Assembly: GCF_019097595.1 (NCBI RefSeq)
Contig: NC_080711.1
Location: 22,845,428 to 22,909,427 of the forward strand
Length of the DNA stretch: 64,000 nt
Origin: Hemibagrus wyckioides
Taxonomy: Eukaryota; Chordata; Actinopteri; Siluriformes; Bagridae
Reading direction: 5' to 3'
In this document: piece after piece, positions 47,139-53,124 of the stretch
Numbering within the stretch: the stretch's first letter is position 1
Layout of the letters: each line of letters opens with the position of its first letter
Translations under genes and position numbers: made by a program
Notes under the pieces: model-generated
What the model saw: only the letters and a program-made list of their open reading frames with translations
The model's database searches: none
Told to the model about the DNA's origin: nothing

Positions 47139-47827
47139 AAAAAAATTAATCTAATTGATTATTTTTAAATATCACTACTTCTGCTTAAAATGGCTTTTTT
47201 TTTTCAATCGTAGCCCATTCAAACATCTGAGGCAATAATCCACCCGCATGCCCTCCAGTCTTCATGCTCTAACGTTCGATTAGGCACTGTTTTCACACCC
47301 CCAAACCCACACCCCCTGCCTCCCCCCCGTGAGCCCCGTGTCTCCAAGTTGCACCAGGATCTGGAGCTTTGACTCGTGTTTGATCTCAACTGTGAAGGAA
47401 AGCAACATTGACCGCAGAATACAGGAAAAAATACGTCTCTGCAGCTTTCTAAGAGACACTTCCTGTGTGAGGAGAATATTATTCTCACCATCGCGCCTTT
47501 TGGCGCCTCGTGGCCAAGAAACTTCTTTAGCCAAACGTTTTTTTTAATGCTGCACCGTCTGTCATGAAACAAGAAACTACATTTGGGTGATTTTTTAGAA
47601 GATTTTTTGATCAAGGTTTAGTTCTGCTACAGTCTTCTACTCTTTTACAGAGAAGAATTGATCAAACGGCTCCTCGCACATCCTCGATACATAAACTGTC
47701 GTACATCATATAGCAATATATAAGTGTGTGTGAATCTGTGTGTGTGTGTGTTTGAGATGTTTTCGAATCGTACGGTTACTTCACACACCTCCTGATGCGC
47801 TGGAAGATACGGGTCCTCTTCAGTCAT
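18972..47827 (-). CDS. nfkb1: NF-kappaB p105/p50 precursor, complete coding sequence (23 exons)
   Basis: p105 holds Rel proteins in the cytoplasm, and its processing gives p50, which binds kappa-B DNA. Joining 23 minus-strand exons gives one uninterrupted frame of 934 codons including stop (933 residues; mammalian p105 is about 968). Order: variable N-terminus (1-40), Rel homology domain (about 41-352) with the DNA-binding loop [19 protein letters not shown], dimerisation segment [25 protein letters not shown] (about 360), glycine-rich region (about 372-440), acidic linker, ankyrin repeats (about 530-770), death domain (about 800-890), and a C-terminal DSGVETS at 925-931. The GCVTGGEE and DSGVETS motifs favour NFKB1 over NFKB2. 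The protein stops two residues after DSGVETS, so the tail found in mammals after this motif is missing. All phases fit and no frameshift is seen. A Tc1-like transposon and several minisatellites sit in introns only. Confidence 0.96.
19287..19858 (+). mobile_element. SINE-like dispersed repeat, long copy
   Basis: Contains GAGGATGAGGTTCCCTTCT, CTGGTTCCTCTCAAGGTTTC, GGGAGTTTTTCCTC and TGTAAAGCTGCTTTGAGAC, ending in CAAATAAATTGAATTGAATT. The second half is shared with 51742-51881, showing it is dispersed. It sits in nfkb1 intron 22. The left boundary is approximate. I recognise the tail as a common teleost repeat but cannot name the family with certainty. Confidence 0.75.
20525..20535 (+). promoter_or_regulatory. 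Candidate intronic kappa-B site (GGGGAATCCCC)
   Basis: Inside the 13-base near-palindrome GGGGGAATCCCCC in nfkb1 intron 22. The complement, GGGGATTCCCC, equals the well-known MHC class I kappa-B sequence. Function is not shown by sequence. Confidence 0.35.
20867..20999 (-). CDS. nfkb1: nfkb1 exon 22: death domain end
   Basis: 133 bp, phase 0 to 1, acceptor GTGCAG, donor GTAGGA. Encodes [20 protein letters not shown] and [20 protein letters not shown]. Confidence 0.94.
21036..21733. repeat. GA/CT microsatellite filling nfkb1 intron 21
   Basis: About 700 bp of imperfect GAGA/GACA on the plus strand (CTCT/TGTC on the gene strand). The intron is only 21000-21739, so nearly all of it is this tract. 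Blocks GAGAGTGCAAGACAGACAGA repeat about every 50 bp between 21450 and 21660. Confidence 0.97.
21740..21906 (-). CDS. nfkb1: nfkb1 exon 21: death domain
   Basis: 167 bp, phase 1 to 0. Encodes [40 protein letters not shown] and [13 protein letters not shown]. The acceptor is (TG)n-TAG. Confidence 0.95.
22196..22256 (-). CDS. nfkb1: nfkb1 exon 20: ankyrin/death-domain linker
   Basis: 61 bp, phase 0 to 1, acceptor GCTCAG. Encodes [20 protein letters not shown], matching the ILNGKPYEP segment of mammalian p105. Confidence 0.93.
22885..23450. repeat. 89-bp minisatellite in nfkb1 intron 19
   Basis: TAATATTTGTAGACTTTGCC recurs at 22885, 22974, 23112, 23201 (variant), 23292 and 23381 (variant). Spacing is about 89-91 bp, with one 138-bp interval holding an extra partial unit. 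Units also carry CCTGCTTAGCCCC and CCCTTTCCTTGATTGAAGT. Confidence 0.95.
23580..23713 (-). CDS. nfkb1: nfkb1 exon 19: last ankyrin segment
   Basis: 134 bp, phase 1 to 0. Encodes [20 protein letters not shown] and [17 protein letters not shown]. Confidence 0.95.
23825..23927 (-). CDS. nfkb1: nfkb1 exon 18: ankyrin repeat
   Basis: 103 bp, phase 0 to 1. Encodes [20 protein letters not shown] and [15 protein letters not shown]. The acceptor has a (TG)n-GCGC-ACGTAG context instead of a pyrimidine tract. Confidence 0.95.
24271..24730. repeat. GA-rich microsatellite block
   Basis: Imperfect GAGA/GACA over about 460 bp, in nfkb1 intron 17 between exons 17 and 18. Open frames across it are Arg/Glu or Leu/Ser artefacts. 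Confidence 0.95.
24930..25110 (+). mobile_element. Decayed SINE-like fragment
   Basis: GTTCCTCTTAAAGGTTTCTT and CACAGAGGTTTTTTCTTGCC resemble the core of the repeats at 19287-19858 and 51742-51881 but are diverged, and the 3' tail is missing. Confidence 0.5.
25296..25465 (-). CDS. nfkb1: nfkb1 exon 17: ankyrin repeats
   Basis: 170 bp, phase 1 to 0. Encodes [20 protein letters not shown] and [20 protein letters not shown]. The donor is GTGTGTGTGTG, continuous with a CA/TG repeat. Confidence 0.95.
25543..25744 (-). CDS. nfkb1: nfkb1 exon 16: ankyrin repeats
   Basis: 202 bp, phase 0 to 1. Encodes [40 protein letters not shown] and [12 protein letters not shown]. Confidence 0.96.
25836..25950 (-). 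CDS. nfkb1: nfkb1 exon 15: ankyrin repeats
   Basis: 115 bp, phase 2 to 0. Encodes [20 protein letters not shown] and [13 protein letters not shown]. The intron upstream of it contains the Tc1-like transposon. Confidence 0.95.
25975..26043. repeat. AT microsatellite at transposon insertion site
   Basis: About 69 bp of TA repeats, leading into ACACACATACATA immediately before the Tc1-like element. Confidence 0.97.
26058..27327 (+). mobile_element. Tc1/mariner transposon with DD36E spacing
   Basis: A 1270-bp element with terminal inverted repeats starting CAGGGGTTGGACAATGAAAC at the left and the reverse complement at the right (27300-27327), flanked by TA at both ends (26056-26057 and 27328-27329). 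It lies in nfkb1 intron 14 in antisense orientation. The short inverted repeats match closely, suggesting a recent insertion. It carries one transposase frame broken by a single stop. The spacing between the last two catalytic acidic residues is 36, as I recall for the DD36E/Incomer group rather than the usual DD34E of Tc1. Confidence 0.95.
26244..27275 (+). pseudogene. Tc1-family transposase with one internal stop
   Basis: The frame from ATG 26244 ([19 protein letters not shown]) to TAA 27273-27275 spans 343 codons, the usual length for the family. It contains a helix-turn-helix N-terminus ([14 protein letters not shown]), FSDESTF with the first Asp, YQDDNAPIH with the second, and [11 protein letters not shown] with the Glu. 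A TAG at 26766-26768 interrupts the frame between the first and second catalytic residues, while the reading frame continues unchanged after it. It is otherwise intact. A longer upstream start at 26151 is open but does not resemble the family. Confidence 0.9.
27676..27817 (-). CDS. nfkb1: nfkb1 exon 14: start of ankyrin region
   Basis: 142 bp, phase 1 to 2. Encodes [20 protein letters not shown] and [11 protein letters not shown], the first ankyrin repeat. The acceptor is preceded by a TG run on the gene strand. Confidence 0.95.
27921..28073 (-). CDS. nfkb1: nfkb1 exon 13: acidic linker
   Basis: 153 bp, phase 1 at both ends, acceptor CAACAG. Encodes an Asp/Glu-rich linker ([16 protein letters not shown] and [20 protein letters not shown]). 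It lies where the p50/p105 processing boundary is expected. Confidence 0.9.
28290..28376 (-). CDS. nfkb1: nfkb1 exon 12: Gly/Tyr-rich segment
   Basis: 87 bp, phase 1 at both ends. Encodes [20 protein letters not shown] then GGGGSGIKH. It extends the glycine-rich region with tyrosines and asparagines. Confidence 0.9.
28471..28650 (-). CDS. nfkb1: nfkb1 exon 11: NLS and glycine-rich region
   Basis: 180 bp, phase 1 at both ends. Encodes [20 protein letters not shown], which contains the nuclear localisation signal. A Gly-rich stretch follows, ending in a run of 13 glycines encoded by GGA/GGT repeats. In mammals this region limits proteasomal degradation so that p50 is released. Confidence 0.95.
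29369..29507 (-). CDS. nfkb1: nfkb1 exon 10: end of Rel homology domain
   Basis: 139 bp, phase 0 to 1. Encodes [39 protein letters not shown] and TYHPQII. Confidence 0.96.
29655..29746 (-). CDS. nfkb1: nfkb1 exon 9: dimerisation subdomain
   Basis: 92 bp, phase 1 to 0. Encodes [20 protein letters not shown] and [11 protein letters not shown]. Confidence 0.96.
30060..30290. repeat. GA-rich block in nfkb1 intron 8
   Basis: Imperfect purine repeat on the plus strand between exons 8 and 9, giving artefactual Arg/Lys/Glu and Leu/Ser frames. Confidence 0.93.
30614..30625. promoter_or_regulatory. Candidate intronic kappa-B palindrome GGGGAATTCCCC
   Basis: Perfect 12-base palindrome containing GGGAATTCCC, about 115 bp downstream of nfkb1 exon 8 on the gene strand. 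One chance match per about 8 kb is expected for the degenerate motif, so function is unproven. Confidence 0.3.
30742..30846 (-). CDS. nfkb1: nfkb1 exon 8: dimerisation subdomain
   Basis: 105 bp, phase 1 at both ends. Encodes [18 protein letters not shown] and [14 protein letters not shown], the IPT/dimerisation subdomain. Confidence 0.96.
31601..31687. repeat. AT then CA microsatellite
   Basis: About 68 bp of TA followed by about 20 bp of CA in nfkb1 intron 7. Confidence 0.97.
32409..32567 (-). CDS. nfkb1: nfkb1 exon 7: Rel homology domain
   Basis: 159 bp, phase 1 at both ends. Encodes [20 protein letters not shown] and [16 protein letters not shown], linking the two immunoglobulin-like subdomains. 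The 36-bp minisatellite begins just upstream, at 32627. Confidence 0.96.
32627..34499. repeat. 36-bp minisatellite, 1.87 kb, in nfkb1 intron 6
   Basis: Units of about 36 bp built from CTGTCAGTTACAGTGAAGGA and GGTGTGGCCTGGGTGC, about 50 copies. Between 33180 and 33800 they are organised in a 143-bp higher-order unit: CAGGAAGAAGGCATGGCTTA recurs at 33321, 33464, 33607 and about 33750. Both strands stay open over long stretches, but the frames are repeat artefacts. Confidence 0.97.
34618..34668. repeat. CA/CATA microsatellite
   Basis: Imperfect ACACAC and ATACACAC runs just right of the 36-bp minisatellite. Confidence 0.95.
34989..35152 (-). CDS. nfkb1: nfkb1 exon 6: Rel homology domain
   Basis: 164 bp, phase 2 to 1, donor GTAAGT. 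Encodes [20 protein letters not shown] and the variable loop [15 protein letters not shown] to ELTG. Confidence 0.95.
35279..35427 (-). CDS. nfkb1: nfkb1 exon 5: Rel homology domain
   Basis: 149 bp, phase 0 to 2. Encodes [37 protein letters not shown] and [10 protein letters not shown]. Confidence 0.96.
36351..36360 (+). promoter_or_regulatory. Candidate intronic kappa-B site GGGGATTTCC
   Basis: Matches GGGRNWYYCC and directly follows an AT microsatellite (36313-36350) in nfkb1 intron 4. Sequence match only. Confidence 0.25.
36945..37180 (-). mobile_element. Teleost dispersed repeat fragment
   Basis: GGGTTAAGGGCCTTGCTCAG and CTTAACCACTT resemble the segment at 52915-53035 (GGGTTAAGGGTCTTGCTG, TTTAACCACTTGAGCC). 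TTTATCCAGAGTGACGTA follows. Two copies in the window and recall of similar text in fish genomes support a dispersed element. Boundaries and family are uncertain. Confidence 0.55.
37686..38181 (+). mobile_element. Internally deleted Tc1-like element
   Basis: Ends are inverted: TATTGCCAAAAGTTTTGGGA at left and the complement of CCAAAACATTTGGCAATATA at right. The interior codes for fragments of a Tc1-type transposase C-terminus ([20 protein letters not shown] and [12 protein letters not shown]), with frame damage. At about 0.5 kb it is far shorter than an autonomous element. It sits in nfkb1 intron 4. Confidence 0.82.
39048..39473. repeat. CT-rich microsatellite block
   Basis: Imperfect TCTC/TGTC on the plus strand (GA on the nfkb1 gene strand) in intron 4. 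Confidence 0.96.
40459..40536. repeat. AT microsatellite next to nfkb1 exon 4
   Basis: A 78-bp pure TA run starting 32 bp beyond the exon 4 donor. Confidence 0.97.
40569..40667 (-). CDS. nfkb1: nfkb1 exon 4: DNA-binding loop
   Basis: 99 bp, phase 0 at both ends. Encodes [19 protein letters not shown] and [14 protein letters not shown]. The Arg-x-Arg-Tyr and Cys residues that contact kappa-B DNA are kept. Confidence 0.96.
40761..40798 (-). CDS. nfkb1: nfkb1 exon 3: start of Rel homology domain
   Basis: 38 bp, phase 1 to 0. Encodes [13 protein letters not shown], the counterpart of DGPYLQILEQPKQ. A Cys stands where Tyr is usual. Confidence 0.93.
41000..43450. other. nfkb1 intron 2, left part: no gene seen
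   Basis: Contains a GTACAC/CA run at 41126-41182 and a CA run at 42842-42868. A 122-codon minus frame at 42637-43005 has no recognisable domain. Nothing else can be supported. Confidence 0.6.
43454..43583. repeat. Perfect 130-bp AT-rich palindrome
   Basis: Arms beginning ATAAAACTAATATATATGTA mirror each other exactly. The G bases at 43471, 43481, 43489 and C at 43460 pair with C at 43566, 43556, 43548 and G at 43577. The centre is at 43518/43519 inside a TA run. It lies in nfkb1 intron 2. Confidence 0.97.
44240..44565 (-). repeat. Minisatellite array A (AACCAAATCCCAAATGACTC)
   Basis: Repeated units of about 57 bp with TTAACCAAATCCCAAATGAC and AATCCTATGCTGTAGATT-like text. It is the reverse complement of the array at 45455-45970. 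Confidence 0.92.
45455..45970 (+). repeat. Minisatellite array B, 45-bp unit, inverted relative to A
   Basis: GGGATTTGGTTAATCTATAG recurs at 45462 (variant), 45507, 45552, 45597 and 45642 with 45-bp spacing, then with more variation to 45970. A third small block in the same orientation is at 46600-46710. Confidence 0.95.
46600..46710 (+). repeat. Minisatellite fragment C, same family as array B
   Basis: GAGTCATTTGGGATTCATTT and GAGTCATTTGGCATTCGTTT show two to three decayed units about 630 bp from array B. Confidence 0.85.
46841..46919 (-). CDS. nfkb1: nfkb1 exon 2: variable N-terminus
   Basis: 79 bp, phase 0 to 1, acceptor CTTTAG, donor GTAAAA. Encodes [16 protein letters not shown] and [10 protein letters not shown]. 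It takes the place of the MFHLDPSLTHTIFNPE segment of mammals with little identity. Support is from frame, splice signals and position. Confidence 0.82.
47789..47827 (-). CDS. nfkb1: nfkb1 coding exon 1 (start codon)
   Basis: [13 protein letters not shown], 13 codons, phase 0, donor GTGTGT. The acceptor CTGCAG ends five bases before the ATG (exon edge 47832), so at least one upstream 5' UTR exon must exist. MTEEDPYL matches the MAEDDPYL start of mammalian p105. Confidence 0.93.
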
Positions 47828-47939
47828 GGTTCCTGCAGTGCAGAGAAAAGAAAAACTGTAAAGTGCACAGAATGTTGCTGGGGCTCTCAGTTTAAAGCTA
47901 CAGCTAACGAAGAGACTCTAGAGTCAGATGTCCACTTAA

Positions 47940-48665
47940 TATTGACTGAGGAAAGTGTGGGAAATGACAGGAGAGTGTAGGACTGGGAAATGTAGAATGG
48001 AGAGAAAAAGGTGGAGGACTGTAGTGTACTGGACAGAGACAAGAGTGGAGGAGAGAAGGAGGACGGTGTAAGACATGGAGAGGAGAGAAAGAAGAGAAGA
48101 GAGGATGGAAAGGGGAAAATAGAGGGGAGGAGAGGAAGAGGGGGAGAAAGAGGGAGAGATGGGACATGAGAGGGTGAAACAGGACAGGAGAGCGTAGGAC
48201 AGGACAGGAGGAGAGGACAGGAGAGGCGAGAAAGAAGAGAGGCGAGAAAGAAGAGAGGTGATAAAGAAGAGAGAAAGAGGAGAGGAGAGAAAGAGGAGAG
48301 GAGAAAAAGGAGAAAAAGAGGAGAGGAGAAAGAGGAGAAGAGAATTAGAGGAGAGAAAGAGGAGGGGAGAGAAAGAGGAGAAAATGAAGTGGAGAGGAGA
48401 GTGTTGGATGGGATAAGACAGGACAGGAGATGGGACAAGAGAGAGTGAAACAAGACAGGAGGTTGTAGGGCAAAGAGGCAAGAGACAGGACAGTGCAGGG
48501 CAGGACAGAAGAAGAGGACAGGAGAGGACAAGACATCAAGAGAGTAGGACAAGACAGGAGGAGAGGACAGGCGAGAACAAGAGAGGACGGGAGTAGAGGA
48601 CTGGAGAGCAGGGGACAGGACAGGACAGGACAGGACAAGAGAGGACAGGAGGAGAGAACATGAGA
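47940..48665. repeat. Polypurine tract in nfkb1 intron before start-codon exon
   Basis: About 720 bp of AGGA/GAGA-rich sequence on the plus strand, so the pre-mRNA strand is CT-rich. GACAGGACAGGA blocks dominate at its right end. Confidence 0.95.
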
Positions 48666-49140
48666 GTGCAGAATCAACTTCCATACTTTTTGTCATGTAG
48701 ATAAAGTCCTAATCATATTCTTCTCATGTACACAGGTGACTAGTAGCTGTGTGAGAATGGCTTCTCTCTGCCTCTCATGTGGACTTAATGCTTTCTCCAC
48801 ACTGCATGATGAGAGCCAGCCTACTGTCCAGCAGGTCAGAGACACAGGTTCAGGACACGGCCCTTTACCTTAAACCCGCCTGTTATGTACAGCAAGGTTA
48901 AGTCCAGACTGTTAGTCTGCTTAAAGGTCTCTGAATCCCTTAAAATCGAGAAAACTAATGCCTGTTAGCTGCAGCTAAGGCTAATGCTAAAGCTACACGG
49001 AGCGGTAACAAGTAGGAAGTTACATTAAACATGTAACAAGCAGAAGATACAAAGAACAACAAAATAAGAGTGGGGGGAAAACAAAACACGCAAAAAAATA
49101 AATAAATAAAGGGAAAACAGAAAGGTTTGTAAAGCTCTTA

Positions 49141-49440
49141 CCTTCACGAAGAACAGTCCAGAATGCAGAAAGAACATGAATTTTGATCCTGAGAAAGTGT
49201 TTGTAAAAGATTATAATTTACTGCGCCATGTTAAAACCTCTTAAACGTGTGCTGTTGATACAGATAGCTTTTCTCATTCAGGATTTACTCAGGACGACTA
49301 CTTAAATAAAAAGAAAGAAAAAGGACTAGAAAAGAAAAGAAAGAAAGCGGATAATTGTCTCGAGATAAGGACGATACGGTTTCATTGATGAAGCACTTTG
49401 TGCCACAATCGATGTGTTTGTATAGAAAAGTTGACTTCCT
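49141..49440 (-). other. nfkb1: Probable nfkb1 5' UTR first exon
   Basis: A consensus donor (GAAG|GTAAGAGC) lies at 49140/49141 on the minus strand, about 1.3 kb upstream of the acceptor that precedes the start codon. The kappa-B and CRE-like sites near 49450 then fall at a likely promoter. The right boundary and transcription start are guesses. Confidence 0.5.
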
Positions 49441-49444
49441 TGCT

Positions 49445-49462
49445 GGAAATTCCCCGTGACGT
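49445..49462 (-). promoter_or_regulatory. nfkb1: kappa-B site and CRE-like site in nfkb1 promoter
   Basis: GGAAATTCCCC on the plus strand (49445-49455) reads GGGGAATTTCC on the gene strand, a perfect match to GGGRNWYYCC. TGACGT follows at 49457-49462. Mammalian NFKB1 is known to be autoregulated by NF-kappaB, so the position is meaningful. Confidence 0.6.
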
Positions 49463-49528
49463 AGCGCAAGTCCAGCGTGTAGCCTGCCCCCTGGCGGACA
49501 CGCGCTACTACAACTCAGATTAAACTCC

Positions 49529-49618
<90 letters not shown>

Positions 49619-49647
49619 CGGACGGACGGATAGACAGAAAGATGGAC

Positions 49648-49734
<87 letters not shown>

Positions 49735-49767
49735 CGGACGGACGGACGGATAGACAGAAAGATGGAC

Positions 49768-49823
<56 letters not shown>
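49529..49823. repeat. GATA tetranucleotide array
   Basis: About 295 bp of GATA units interrupted by two near-identical blocks (GACGGACGGATAGACAGAAA and GATGGACA) about 120 bp apart. This shows duplication of a larger unit. It lies just upstream of the predicted nfkb1 promoter. Confidence 0.97.
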
Positions 49824-49859
49824 CTTTATTGTCATTGCAAAGTACAGGTACAAATAGAT

Positions 49860-50427
49860 AGAAGAGGAAAGGAAGAGGAGAAGGGAGGAGATGAGAGGAA
49901 AAGAGAGGAGAGGGGAGGTGAGGAGAGGAAGAGAAGAGGAAGAGGAGAGGAAGAGGACATTTTGGGATAGTTATTACATATTTATTACATTATTGGCAAG
50001 AAAAAACTTCCTAATTAAAGGAAGATTAGAAGGGAGGAGAGGAGAGGAGAGGAGAAGAGAGGAGAGGGAGGGGAGAGGAAAGGAAGATGGGCAGAAGAGG
50101 AAGAGGACATTTTGGGATAGTATTATTAGAATAGCATATTTATTACATTATTAGCAGGAAAAACCTTCTAATTAGCCAGTAGGATCTTAATAAGAAAAGC
50201 AATTATTATTATTATTATTATGTTATAACATATTTGCAGAGTTTGCTCGAAATCTTTCGTTGTCCAAACCTTAACATCACGTCGTTAATTATTTTCCTAT
50301 AACAACACGAGCCGTTAGACCAGAGCAAATAGCCATTAATCTTTTATTGATTAAAGAACAACAGATCATAAAAAAATCTATTCCAGTCCAGTTATATAAT
50401 GTAAAGAAGTTCCTTTAGTCAATATAG

Positions 50428-50464
<37 letters not shown>

Positions 50465-51555
50465 TGGAATAAACAGATAAAATGTCATTCTTTACTAAAT
50501 TAGGATTAATGTCAAGGCCACGTCACACCACCACATAATAAAAATGTATTTTATTCCTTACTTATATAACTACAGGTTACCATAGCAACAGTGTAGTGTA
50601 GTGACCTGACCTAAAGAAATGATTTCATTGTCTCACTTCCGCTGATTTGTAATCAATAACGTTGATCCATGTCTCTGTGTATGAAACGTGCCACATAAAC
50701 CAGCCTTTCATTCTGGTTCAGGAGAACATTTTTAAGAGGAGAGGAAGAATAGAGGAGAAGACAGGTAAGGAAGAGGAGGGAAAGAATGGAGGAGAGGACA
50801 GGAAAGGAAGAGGAGGGAGAGGAAGAAGAGAGAAGAATGGAGGAGAGGGGATTAGAGGAGAGGAGAATAGATGAGAGGAGAGGAAGATGAGAGAAGAAGA
50901 ATGGAAGAGGAGAGAAGAAGAGGGGAAGGAGAAAGGACAGGAAGAGGAAGGGGAATAGGAGAGGAGAGGAGAGGAGGAATAAATAAGAGGAGAGGAGGAG
51001 GAAGAGGAAGAGGAGAGAAAGGGGAGAGGAGAGGAGGAATAAATAAGAGGAGAGGAGGAGGAAGAGGAAGAGGAGAGAAAGGGGAGAGGAGAGGAGAGGA
51101 GGAGGAAGAGGAGAGAAGAATATACAGTATGAGATGAGAGGAGAGGAAGAGGAGAGGAGAGGAGAGGAGAGAAGAGGAGAGAAAGAGGAGAGGAGACAAA
51201 AGGGGAGAGGAGATGAAGATGAGAGAAAGAGGAGAGGAAACAAAGATGAGGGGAGAGGAGAGGAGGAGGAAGAGGAGAGGAGTGGAAGAGGGAGAGAAGA
51301 ATATACAGTATGAGAGGAGAGGAGAGGAGACAAAAGGGGAGAGGAGAGGAGAGGAGAGGAGAGAAAGAGGAGAGGAGACAAAAGGGGAGAGGAGATCAAG
51401 AGGAAAGAAAGAGGAGAGGAAAGAAAGGTGAGGGGAGAGCAGAGGAGGAGGAAGAGGAGAGAAAGACAAAAGGAGAGGAGTGGAGAATAGATTAGAGGAG
51501 AGGTGAGGAGAGGAGACAAAAGGGGAGAGGAAGAGGAGAGAAAGAGGAACCCTAG
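49860..51555. repeat. Polypurine (GGAGA) region between nfkb1 and ube2d3
   Basis: Two purine blocks (49860-50100 and 50735-51555) separated by ordinary AT-rich sequence with a GA run at 50433-50462. The second contains a 60-bp direct duplication (GAGGAGGAATAAATAAGAGG at 50971 and 51031) and a 181-bp one (GAATATACAGTATGAGA near 51117 and 51298). No gene here. Confidence 0.93.
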
Positions 51556-51741
51556 CACCCTGCTACACTGCAAAAATGGTTCAGGAACGGTTTGAGGAAC
51601 ATGATGAAGAGCTCAAAGTGGTTGTCATGTGCTTTAAAGTCCTCAACTCTCAGTCTGATCAGGTGTCTGTGGGATAAAATAAAATCCCTGTCATTGGGTG
51701 AATTAGGAATTAATCTAAATTATTATTCTATATATACTTTT

Positions 51742-51881
51742 ATCACCCAAATGAGGATGAGGTTCCCTTCTGAGCCTGGTTCCTCTCAAGGTTTCTTCCT
51801 TTTTCTGTTGATCTTCTTTTGTAAAGCTGCTTTGAGACAATGTCCATTGTAAAAGGCGCTATACAAATAAAATTGAATTTA
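51742..51881 (+). mobile_element. SINE-like repeat, short copy
   Basis: CACCCAAATGAGGATGAGGT, CTGGTTCCTCTCAAGGTTTC, TTTGTAAAGCTGCTTTGAGA and CGCTATACAAATAAAATTGA. It lacks the roughly 100-bp middle present in the 19287-19858 copy. Confidence 0.8.
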
Positions 51882-53120
51882 TTTTATTTTTTTATCTTCA
51901 GCTTGTCATCTTGCCCCTAATCTATAATACAGTGTTGTAATACAGCATTTGTCCATCATCTACACGCAGCACAGGGTCCCACTGACACGCTCCTGACTGA
52001 CAAAAATAAAATTTATCATTTCATTAGAATAACTGAACAGTAACAGTGTCCCACATCCCAAACATGTCTCCACATTATTATATATAATATTTAAAGTATT
52101 CACAAGCACTTATGAGCCACAGTATTTATACCAGCTAATTTTATTTATTTATTTTTTTGCATTTAATTTAATTTAATTTTTTAATTAACATTTATAAGAC
52201 ATATTGTACTATTTTTATTTAACATTTAAAACGTTTTTTTTTTTTTTTTTGGGAGGCTTCACTTCTTAACCTTCAGGATCTGATGCAGACCTTCAGAGGT
52301 CTTGTATATAAAAAAGAAACGCTTTATAAGAAAGTTCCTCTCCTTTTGCTCGTATGCCTGACTGAAGCCGATTGGCTGTTCTGTTTTATGATGTAATAAC
52401 TGCCTGGAAGTCTTGATCAGGACAGCGGAGTTTACGCTTGGTGGGTTCTTGGGAAAGTGACGAGCTGTGTTTTGTCATTAATTTCAAGAAAGAAGAAAGA
52501 AACCTTAGAGAACTGGACCTTGTTTCACAGACTTGTAATTGCAAGTGATTCATTAATAAATCTGTGTTTGTACAAGAGGAATAACAACCATCAGGTCATG
52601 CTGTTACAGGAAAATAATCCACTTCACGGGGCTCCTCTACTCATTTGACTCGTATAATCCACACAGAGGAATTATTTTCCTTTAACAGCAAGTGTGTTAT
52701 TTTACATTACACTTTTAAACTTCATTGACAAGAAATATAAGTGAATGTTTTTCTCTCTGTTGCTTCCCTTCGACACTCCAACCCTTTTCTTCAAATGGAT
52801 TTAGAAAAAGAACTGAGGGTCTTTATCATGGCCACACATACACCACAGCACACTGGACATATCCCATATGAGGAAGTTAGGGTCAGAGCACAGGGGCAGA
52901 TATGATACCCCTGGAGCAGAGAGGGGTTAAGGGTCTTGCTGAATTGCCCAATGGTTGCAGCTTGGTGGTGCCGAGGCGTCGACCTCTGATCAACAACCCA
53001 GAGCTTTAACCACTTGAGCCACCACCGCCCCTTTAAATTTATAAATTAATTAAATTAGGATTGCTCTGTTTTGTTTCTCCTAACAGCTCAGCGATAAAGA
53101 CATGCAGCACACACTCCAAA
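51882..53120. other. Intergenic between nfkb1 and ube2d3
   Basis: AT-rich sequence with poly-T, ending in a dispersed repeat copy near 52790-53035. No mannosidase (manba) coding sequence is seen, although that gene lies between NFKB1 and UBE2D3 in mammals. Confidence 0.6.
52790..53035 (-). mobile_element. Teleost dispersed repeat, second copy
   Basis: GGGTTAAGGGTCTTGCTG, CAGCTTGGTGGTGCCGAGG, TTTAACCACTTGAGCCACCA. Shares its core with 36945-37035. Boundaries approximate. Confidence 0.55.
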
Positions 53121-53124
53121 CATC

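Noticed and set aside
47219..47614. 131-codon minus-strand frame in nfkb1 intron 1
   Set aside because: No family resemblance; not joined to nfkb1 in phase by any clear splice sites.
47887..48696. 269-codon Ser/Pro/Leu frame
   Set aside because: Same cause: polypurine repeat; no domain, no splice context.
18972..49462. Enrichment of kappa-B sites across nfkb1 (20525, 30614, 36351, 49445)
   Set aside because: About four matches to GGGRNWYYCC are expected by chance in 31 kb on both strands, so only the promoter site has positional support.
50653..51573. 306-codon Ser/Leu/Pro frame on the minus strand and several Arg/Glu plus frames
   Set aside because: Artefacts of the GGAGA polypurine tract; both strands are open because stops are rare in such sequence.
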